Positions 55,881 to 64,000 of a stretch of 64,000 nucleotides of DNA are shown piece after piece. This DNA comes from Mesostigma viride (lineage: Eukaryota; Streptophyta; Mesostigmatophyceae; Mesostigmatales; Mesostigmataceae). Numbering within the stretch: the first letter of the stretch is position 1; each line of letters opens with the position of its first letter. The stretch lies in the NCBI GenBank assembly GCA_009746045.1, contig RPFO01000584.1, positions 1,367,843-1,431,842 on the forward strand, read 5' to 3'. Made by a program: the position numbers and the translations under genes. The notes below the pieces were generated by a model. That model was not told the origin of the DNA. It worked only from the letters and a program-made list of their open reading frames with translations, and ran no database searches.

Positions 55881-57050
55881 TTACGAAAATGTGTGGCTGG
55901 AGTTTGTGCGAAGGGTAACTACTTTGACTGGTGCGCACTTGAAACTAGTCGGCATTGCTAGATGCCGCGGGGGTACACTCCAACTTGAAAGCCGGACGTC
56001 TTGGGGGTCAAGGCTTGGCTTTCGGTAATGCAATGTAGTTCCGCCCGGCCTATACCAGGCAGCGGTGCCACTACGGCAAGCATTAGTAGTGCACTCAGCT
56101 CCTGCGGCCTCGCCCTCGGCCGGCATATCGCCTGATCCCAAGCGCAACCGCCCAGCGGATCTCGCGCCCATGCACCAGAACCGCCCGGTGCTCGGCTGAT
56201 ATCCTTCAATGTCATGCAGCCGACCACGGCTGGACCAACATGGCCCCGACCAGACTTGCCCTGCCAGCATGCCCAGCAGCTTGACGCGGTCCCGATACAG
56301 GACTCGAGAGCCGTCAAGGAGAATTAAAGAGGGCGGCCGGTGGCTGAGTGAGCCCAATCGCCAGAGCCTCTGTCTTCTCAGTGCTGACCTCAAGCCCCAC
56401 TGCGCGGGCCTCGATAGCTAGGCAGTCAAGCCACGTCTGCACGTGCTCAGTGTCCTCGAAGAGGGTGGTGTCGTCTGCATAGATGATCATGTCCGCCAGC
56501 CGAATCTCCGTTTCCGCCCCGCCATGCCAGAAACGGTTGTCAACCTGCACCCCTGGTTCCCTACCCACGATGCGGGCAAATCGCTTGCGCGCCTAAATCA
56601 TTACGTATTCGACCACAATAATGAACAGGTAGGGCGACAGAGCTCACGCAGCCCTGCCACACACCCTTCTGTATTTAAAGGGCATGGTGGCGTTGTCCCG
56701 TAGGAAGTGCGCACCGAAGTGGTCAGGACCCTTCATACAGGTTGCGGATGACAGCAATAAGGGGGCGGGGGATCCGGAACAGAGCGAGGATGTCCTGGCA
56801 TAGCGCAGGCCAGAAAACTGAATAGAAGGCTTTGATGAAGTCCACCAGCACAAGGTACGTGCAGAGGGGCCGGACTCACCAGGCTGAAGGCGTTGCAGTT
56901 CTTCCACAAGGCGGCGAGTAGCGAAGAGCGCCTGTACTGTGTTGCGACCTGAACGGAAGCTGTGCTGAGCGGTCTCGCTGAGGTGGCCATCCAGGGCCGT
57001 GCGCATGCGGTTCAGGATGAGCCGCATGAGAAGCTTGAGCCTGCCAGCCT
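55880..57050 (-). mobile_element. Second, related LINE fragment (reverse transcriptase)
   Basis: Minus-strand frames code LADMIIYADDTTLFEDTEHV then TWLDCLAIEARAVGLEVS, and upstream LLMRLILNRMRTALDGHLSE, FRSGRNTVQALFATRRLVEE. The sequence is homologous to, but clearly diverged from, the LINE at 45 kb. Frameshifts throughout. It abuts another LINE at about 57,050. Confidence 0.82.
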
Positions 57051-60000
57051 GGTCACCCTCGCCTCCAAGCCCAGACAGTCCAGCCAGGTCTGAATGTGCT
57101 CGGGGCGCGCGATGAGGGTGGTGCATGTCGTCCGCATAAATCAGGTCGGCCAGGCGGTAGCCAGTGCCAACCCCGCCGTGCTCGCGCTCGTTAAGGATGT
57201 CCAAGCCTTGCTCGAACCCCTTCGTGTTAAGATCAGTAAAGCGCGCACATGCCCGGCGCATGACGTGATCCACGACAGTAATGAACAGGTATGGGGACAG
57301 GGCACAACCTTGCTACACCCCGTGGTGCCAGGGGGAATGGTGGGGTGGTGCCTTCCGCAGTCCGCACTACTACCTGTGAGCCCTCGATCATACAGTCGCC
57401 GAATGGCAGCAATAAACGCTCGTGGCACCCGATCCAGAGCTAGGATGGCCCAAAGAGCCTCCCAGAGCACCGTGTCAAAGGCCTTGATATAGTCAACAAA
57501 AATGAAGACCAGCGGCAAACTGTCAGGGCAAAGGCGACGCACCTTCTCCATCAACCGGCGCGCGACAAACACAGCCATGACAACTGGTGTTACAACCACG
57601 ACGGAAACCCATCTGAGACTCACCCAGGTGTGGGTCCGAGCGCGGCGCGGAGCCTGTGCAGCATCGATCATGCGCATGAAGACCTTCAGCGCGGGGCTCT
57701 GGAGGCAGACACCCCGATAGTTACCGGGGTCAGTGCTCAGCAGAGCCCTTCTTGTACAGCATGACGCGGATGGCCGTCTGCCACTCAGCAGGCGGAGGCT
57801 CGTCAGAGGGCAGGACAGGGTTGCAGAACGCCAGCACTGAGAAGATCCCTCACCGCCGGGTCAGGGGTCTTCAGCAGCTCAGCAGGAAGGTGGTCGGCAC
57901 CGACCGCCGCGTCGTACCGCAGGCGAGCAAGGGCGCCGTCCAATTCCTTCAAAGTGAAGGGGTGGACGACGTCGTCAGTGGCAAGGCAGCCCTCCAGGCT
58001 GCGCAAGGCGGGGACTTGGTAGTCCGCGGCTGAGGAGGGGGGCGCCGGCGGCGGGGGGTGTCCTGCAACACCGAGACGGGCGGCCGTCTCGGGGTGAATT
58101 AAGCGGCGGGGGGGGGCGCGCGAGCCCCACCTGTCAATTAGGAAACATTGTGGGCCAACCAGCGGTCAAGGCTGACCGGCGCCGTGCCGTCCCCCGTGTG
58201 CCGTCCATCGCCGGGTGTGCTGCCGCCAGCCCGGCGCTGAGCCGGTCGAGGTGGTACCACATGTCCTTGCCCTGGTTGCGGGCTTGGCAGGCCGGCCTTG
58301 GCGTCTGCGATGCACTGGGCCGCCTCTGCGTCCTGAGCGTGCTCGTTGGCCGGCCTCCACAAGGGCGGCCTTGAGCACCGGTTTCTGCAGCGGGTCCCGG
58401 TTACGCTTGAGGCGCCCGGTGCCGGGCGGCCAAGATCTTGGGGTCCTGGCGGTACATAGAGCGGGCCCGGGTGGCGGCGGGGCATGACCGGCAGGTGCCG
58501 AGCCGCCAGCAACGGGGCACGGGCCGCATAGCCCGCAACTGAAAATGGCGGCGTTGGGAGGACCTGTGTCCAGCTCGTCGACGTCCGCCCGGGCGTCCAG
58601 GGCCGACAGGTACTCCAGTCGGCACCCGTTCCGCTCGCGCTCGGCGTCCGTCCAGTCCTCAGGATCTCCCCGGACCGGGTGTAGTCCGTGTAGAGCAGAC
58701 TGGTCAGTCATGCAGGGCGGGCCACTGGGGCGCGGCGCGCGGGGACATGGAACCGAAGCCGAATGGTCGCGCGCACCAACCGGTGGTCTGAGCACACCGT
58801 GGGCGTGTCGAACACTCGGGTGTCCAGAACCGAAGTGCCCCTCCAGGCTGCCGTACCGGCCACCATGTAGTCCAGACAGGCTTGACGGCCGGTAGGGCCC
58901 CGAATTAAGTGACCAAGTCCTGTGAGGGACGTTGGAAGTGCCAGTTGACAGCAACATCCCGCTATCCCGCAAAAAGGCAGAAAACAGGGGAGTGTTGGCG
59001 TTAGCAGCCGTGCTGGCAGGTGCAAAGCGACTGCCAGCAGTGCCCACGGGGAGCGTGGCGTTGGCCGGCGTCGAGCAGCATAACCAAAAAGTGGCGGGCC
59101 GGGGTGGCCCCCTCAAGGCTATGCAAGTCCTCGAAGAACTTCTGGCGTTCCAACTCAGGTAGACCACTATGGGGTGCGTATCCCACCCCGGGTGCCAACC
59201 GTGAGCTAGGTGGTGTTTAGACCGCCCCTTGACTGAGGTGAAATGTGCCACCATAAGGCGTGGGGTTAGAAACTTAAGCATGCTGAGGCTGGCAACTGCC
59301 AGCGGCGAACACAAAAGGCCAACACCACCTTGGCCTGGCATACCACTGCCAGCGAAGTAAAAACGCCAACCGCCTGCCAGGCGATCAGTGCTCACCGTGC
59401 CAAATGGCACCGTGCGACGATGCTCCTGCACGCCTAGAATAGACACACGATGGGCCATGCAAAAGGCAACGAGCTCCTCTACCCGGTAGCTATGGTCGCC
59501 ATCTGCTAGCAATGTGCGTGCGTTGAAAGTGGCAAGGGCCAAGGATGCCTGCTGGCCCAACAGGGGAGAACGGCGACGGGCCGGTGATGGGGGTGGATGC
59601 AGCGGGAGGTGGGGGTGGGGATGGAGCGGAGGGGATGGAAACGGAGGGAATAGTGCTTTTCATCGCATTGATTTTGTCCTGCATGAGCGTAGGATGCGAG
59701 CCTGCCGCTTGCTCGGGGTATTCGGGGGTGGGGCTGATTGCACTTGTAACGCCGAGGCGTAGGTAATATAGCACGCGTTGGGTTTTACGAATCTGACAGT
59801 TGACAGATGAAGTTGTAGCCCGAAATACCGGCACCACCATGTCTATCACCCGACTGCTAGGTCGAGGCATGGTAGTGGAACGGCCGGCCGGAGCCTGTTA
59901 GCCGCGAGCCGACGAGTAGGGTTGTCTACCTACTGGGAACCAGGGGCAGCACACTTGTGACGAGACTCTACCTGCTGCTTGTCACGAGACTCTACGTTCT

Positions 60001-60245
60001 TGGTGTCTACACGAACACTATTCAGGTAAGCACCAAAACGGCCATCTGGCAACAGTCGCAGCTGCACACGCTTTCCTCCCTTTACGTACCCGGCACTTGC
60101 CACCTCCACCTGCTCGCTATCCCAGCACTTGCTCCTCGCCGCCAGCTGTGCCGGGGTGTAGTCTTCATCCATGCTGATGGGGGTGCCCTTGAGCAGACGA
60201 CGGGCTCCCATGACCCGTTCCTGGTCGTTCACGGTGGCCATGGTG
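57050..60245 (-). mobile_element. LINE with N-terminal ORF part, APE-type endonuclease and reverse transcriptase, frameshifted and 3' truncated
   Basis: From the right: a start region at 60,241 (MATVNDQERVMGARRLLKGT ... DEDYTPAQLAARSKCW), then an endonuclease/exonuclease/phosphatase domain from 59,560 (LATFNARTLL, ILGVQEHR, GQGGVGLL, later SDHRLV), then RT segments (GADHLPAELLKTPDP, FVDYIKAFDTVLWEALW, ADLIYADD). Several frameshifts and a stop. The RT ends within LDGLGLEA-type sequence at about 57,060 where the second LINE begins, so the thumb region and tail are missing. It is the best source for the family's 5' half. Confidence 0.88.
58166..59560 (-). pseudogene. LINE endonuclease domain (frameshifted)
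   Basis: The first about 110 residues are in frame (MGQQASLALATFNARTLLAD to LMVAHFTS), with the conserved Asn of the FNARTL motif and Glu of VQEHR. A frameshift near 59,220 moves the rest (NATLPVG, LLSTGTS, FDTPTVCSDHRLVRATI) to other frames. In this family the enzyme nicks target DNA to prime reverse transcription. Confidence 0.8.
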
Positions 60246-60249
60246 ACCG

Positions 60250-60482
60250 TGGAAGTAGCTTAGAATGTATTAAAAGCCATATGCCCCTTCTCCGGGATAT
60301 GTGCTTCATATACTCCCAATGGAGTTGTTCTGATTTGGCACGCCGCAAAGGTGAAAACCATTGGCGTTCAGTGCCGGTCCGCGGAAAACGCGGAAAAACG
60401 CGATCTGCAAATGAATCAAGGCCGGAATCGAACTGGGGACCTCTCGCACCAATTTTGCTGACTATAGGACGGACGTCTCCCA
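60250..60482 (-). mobile_element. tRNA-derived SINE (second copy)
   Basis: On the minus strand: gggagacgtccgtcctatag, then gaggtccccagttcgattcc (B-box), a gcgttttccgcg stretch, a cttaagc-ended tail with gggcatatggcttttaat. Same order as at 31.0-31.27 kb. It sits directly upstream of the LINE start, in the same orientation. Confidence 0.72.
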
Positions 60483-61502
60483 ACGGAGTTATGTTCCTAA
60501 TTAATTGCATGCAGACGATATCTCTGACAGCTAATGCATTCATTGATTCATTAAAATTTAACACTTGCTCTCATTGGGGAGTCACAGAGTATTAACCCCC
60601 ATGGATGGATGGACAGGCCATTCCAACGGTTCTATTCTAGATCTATCTAATGCCTGATCTAACAAACCCTAGGGACATGTCGCGTAAGCTAATGCATGCA
60701 TGCACATGCGGTCTGGAACTAGCTCTAGCTAGCTGGACCGGGACCTCCAATCCAGCTTGCTCCCAAGTTTTTTGCACACTCCATACTCGTCATGCTAATA
60801 GCTCTGGCAAGTTCGATCTGTCGAATAGCGCAGCCTGGAAATGCAGTAAAATTATTATCACCCATGAGGAATCCAGTCTAACACAAATCACTTTATTCGT
60901 ACTTAATATAGTAGTATCTACTAGTACTCCATCCATAAACATAGTTCATCATCTCTAAAATGATGCAAGATATCTGCAGCTGCGTGCAGGACCATCTCAT
61001 CATGGCTCCAAGGTTTACTTACAAATACAACCGGTGCCCCAAGACGCCACGCGCATCGATAAGCAATCTAGCATAGTCGGAGTGAATCCCCATGACGTGC
61101 AGGCATAGGCATGATACCGCCAACCCGCAACAAGGTTATAATCACTCTGAAGATTATCTGTCATCCTGCCTGACTATTACAGGACTGTATACCCTTAACT
61201 GTCAATGAGACACATCAACAACCTCAGCTAACTACTACCAATGATCGACAACCGCCTAAATTCAAAACTAATATTGGTGAGTTGTCTCAGTCAATATGAG
61301 CCAAGTATATCTTCTAAGCATCCCAATACCCCACCATCCATGGCCATCCAAGCCAATCCTCCGCAGACTGAACGCCCTTTCTACCTTCCCCAAGTGGCAA
61401 CTATCGCAGTCAATCTGACTCGCGATATACGCCCATGATGGCTGCACCATCTTTCCAAAGAAAAACTCCCCAAACCCACTTTTTGAACCTTCCCAGACAT
61501 GC
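60483..61502. other. Intergenic region 3' of the PAT1-like gene
   Basis: No gene seen. It includes a LINE-tail-like cccaacggagttatgttcct at 60,480 and otherwise unremarkable A/T-rich DNA. The part next to 61,502 should hold the 3' untranslated region of the minus-strand gene. Confidence 0.5.
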
Positions 61503-62386
61503 CTAATGCTCCGCCATATTGCTCCAGCTGTCCAGCGTCTGCGACGCCATGTGGCCACCCGAGAAGCTATCCAGCCACATGTCCAGCCTCTCGCGTTGAT
61601 GCCAGTCCAACGCGTGCCGATGGCACAGCCGCAGAAGCTCCACGTTGGCAGCATTATCAAGCCCCTCTGCACCAGCGATAAGCTGCGGGCACACCTCCCG
61701 GCCGCCCTGCTGCCCCTGGCCTCCCCCGGCTGCTGCCAGCGTGACAAGCGGAAACAACGCCGTCTCTAATAGGTAGAAGAAGGCGGCAAATGCATTACGC
61801 CATGCGACCAGTGCAGCCTCGGCCATCTCCCGCGAATGGGCCTCCCCGCCGCCAGAATTAGCATCCTGCCCGGCCAACGGGCTGGCAGCCGCACCACCCG
61901 ACCCGTTGCCACCGGCCGCCAGCGCTCCCGCGCCGTCCACCATGACCCCGCCCCGCACGAGCAGCGTCCTCACAAAGCTGGCCGCGTGGCTGTCGGCTGC
62001 CGCGCCGGCCTTCTTGGCACCGGCGCTCGAGACGGTGAGGAAGGGGAGCGACGCGACGACCCACTGCATGGGCGACCCCGTCGATTTGACCGCCCCCAGG
62101 GACGCGCTCCCGCTGCTGGCGACGGCGCCCAGGGCGAGCGCCAGGGTGTTCAGGTTGGCCCGGTTGAGGCCCGCAACGCACGCGGCCGCCACCGCCGACG
62201 TCTCTGGGTCAGCCGCGCGCGCCACAAACAGCGGCTGCAGGTGGCACGCGGCGGCAACCAGCAGGTAGCGCAGCGCGGGGGAGCTGGACGGCAGCAGGGA
62301 CGTATAGCGGGCGATCAGCCGACGGCCCTTCGGGGGGACGATCAGCCGGGTGAACACGCGTGTGCCCATCTCCAACGGGCTCATGC
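61503..62386 (-). CDS. PAT1: PAT1-like gene, last exon
   Basis: Starts with GC after CACAG and codes MSPLEMGTRVFTRLIVPPKG through the alpha-helical C-terminal domain to MAEH and TAG. An Ala/Gly-rich low-complexity loop (GALAAGGNGSGGAAASPLAG) interrupts the helical region. Confidence 0.87.
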
Positions 62387-64000
62387 CTGTGCGTGAGGGG
62401 GCCGGGGAGCACGTGGGGGATAGGGGGCAAAAGACAGGGTCAACCAGGGGGACACTTATGGGTGGGTGACTACCCACAACTACTCTACTCTCACTACTAC
62501 TCCTATCGTGGTGATCCATGATCCAAACTGCAGCAAACCACCACAGCTGGCCACCTAGGGTCACAAACAACCTAGGACGGACCAAAGCGGATCCTACGTG
62601 GAAACATTCAACAACGCCCTTCAGGACTCCGTGCAGCGACGAGACAGGACACCGTTGGCAAAGACACAACCACCCCGTGCGGGCCAACAGGTCATGGAGA
62701 GGCTGGCCACTGTGTGGGCGCAAGGAAACACCCTAGGGTGCGCGCATGCATCGGCTGGGTTCGGTGACATACCAGTTGCTACATGAGTACGCGCGCTCCA
62801 TCCCAACCAGCAAAACAGAAACAAGGAAAGACATGGCAAGAAAGCTGGAGGCCTGGCAAGAGAGACCTGGCCAGATGGGAGACACGGCACATGGAGCAAG
62901 GAAGCAAGGCAGGCACAAAACTACGCCTTTGCGAGGCAACAACTTGGAAGGAAGGGGGTTGGCTCGCGATAGCGCTGAAAGACACGGCTGGCGCATACAG
63001 GCAAGGCCCAAGCACCACAGCAAGGCCCACGGCAAAGAGCATGGCCCAAGCATTAGAAAAGGCCCAAGCAATAGAGCAAGGCCCACGCCCTAGAGCATGC
63101 CAGGGGCGATGGAGCTAGGCAGGGGCAACAAAGCGAGCTGAGGCAGCGCCCCTGGTCCCACCACATCGCCTCACCTGCAGGCGGTGCGGCGCGCGTGCCC
63201 CCTGTGAGCTGCGACTGCAGCCCCGCGGCCTCTGGCAGATGCAGCAACGCCGCCAAGTCCTCTACGAGCGCGTCCCGCCGCTGCGACAGCACCCGATGGA
63301 CCGGCGAGCCCGGCGGTGGCGCCCCGGGTGCTCCAAGCAGGCGGTCAATGTCATCAATGTCTAGAATCAGCGCCATCCCGTCCTCGATCACCACACGGGC
63401 GACCACCATGGGCTCCATCTCAAGTCGGCGTTGCGAGGGGGCCGGGGGGCCCGAGGACGTGGACGACCCGCCTCGGCTGGCCGCCCCCCACTTGTCATCG
63501 CCGTCGGCGGTCATGGAGACAATCTCCAACAGGGGCTTGGGGTTACGGATGTTGGAGTAAGGGATGCGGCCCAGGCCCTCGATTTGCAGGAACTGGTGGG
63601 GGCCAGCCGCGCTGGGACCCCCGGCTTCCCCTTGTGGCTTGGGCAGACCGCCAACCGCGGGGGGGACAAACAGGCGGCGGATCTCCATGGGGGGTATCCC
63701 CGCGGCCATGGCCGTCTTCTGGCCATTATTGCTGGCATCCGCTTTGGGCCCCCCTGCGAGGCGCGCGGCGTTCCAGGCCAGGTAGTAGAAGTCGTCGATG
63801 TACGGGTGCGTGCCATGTGTCGCCGACCACTGGATGCGCACGATCGCCAGCACCTCGTCCAGGGACATGAACTCCCCGCTGCGCGGCCGCGGGCCCTGCG
63901 CGTGGTGGTGCTGCTGCTGGCGCTGGTACCCGCCGCCCATGCCCCCGTAGCTGCCATAGGGCGCGTGCGGCCGGTCCTGATGTGACTGGGATGGCGGGTA
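61503..64000 (-). CDS. PAT1: PAT1-like mRNA decapping/decay factor, C-terminal part (5' partial, 2 exons)
   Basis: Exons are 64000(open)-63175 and 62386-61503; intron 62387-63174 is GT-AG and the phases match (one base G plus GC gives Gly). Visible are about 569 residues. The first exon carries a Gln/His/Gly-rich stretch, then SGEFMSLDEVLAIVRIQWSA, NPYIDDFYY-like THPYIDDFYYLAW, IEGLGRIPYSNIRNPKPLLE and MVVARVVIEDGMALILDIDD. The second has SPLEMGTRVFTRLIVPPKGR RL, an Ala-rich helical repeat region and DWHQRERLDMWLDSFSGGH near the end. These match the PAT1 (topoisomerase II-associated protein) family, whose members link deadenylation to decapping with Lsm1-7 and Dhh1 in cytoplasmic P-bodies. 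The N-terminus lies outside the window. Confidence 0.85.
63175..64000 (-). CDS. PAT1: PAT1-like gene, internal exon running off the window
   Basis: Open in frame to the window edge (YPPSQSHQDRPHAPYGSYGG at the start). It ends GGTRAAPPA plus one base before GTGAGG. Contains the conserved core up to the ILDIDDIDRLLG helix. Confidence 0.87.

Overview
The window is nuclear DNA of a eukaryote. Every gene that can be read is split by GT-AG introns with matching phases, there are no operons, and most of the sequence is intron, microsatellite and transposon. A calcium-dependent protein kinase (CDPK), which is known from plants, green algae and alveolates, together with a TKL kinase and a repeat-rich genome suggests an alga or related protist. 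The sequence alone does not fix the lineage.

Three host genes can be assembled. (1) Minus strand, about 1.06-23.2 kb: a TKL-group protein kinase of 15 visible exons (about 832 residues, 5' end not found). It has a helical N-terminal region, a complete kinase domain and a C-terminal seven-repeat WD40-like propeller in which each exon codes exactly one blade. (2) Plus strand, 36,856-42,700: a complete eight-exon CDPK of 570 residues with an N-terminal Gly2/Cys4 lipidation motif, a kinase domain, an autoinhibitory junction and EF-hands. (3) Minus strand, 61,503 to the window end: the C-terminal part of a PAT1-type mRNA decapping factor (two exons, 5' partial).

The rest is dominated by mobile DNA. 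At 27,028-35,765 lies an 8.7 kb foldback element with long inverted arms, GGAT/GCAT arrays inside the arms and a perfect 9-bp target duplication. At 47,096-50,543 a TTAA-flanked DNA transposon (Kolobok-like, coding an AT-hook / Mutator-like transposase / PHD protein broken by frameshifts) is nested in the 3' tail of a LINE. Decayed LINE copies lie at 24.9-26.5, 44.2-47.1, 51.7-52.1 and 55.9-60.2 kb. A tRNA-derived SINE shares its 3' tail with the main LINE family. A second, very short 5'-truncated family ending in GGTTGTCTCYTTG is present in copies of about 257, 127, 57, 18 and possibly 11 bp, most with target duplications.

The most unusual pattern is in the introns of the TKL-WD40 gene. At least seven of its 14 5' splice sites are followed inside the intron by diverged copies of the exon end plus splice donor, forming arrays of decoy donor sites. 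Together with the TKL-helical-WD40 architecture and the short-insertion family, this is the best candidate for something undescribed in the window.
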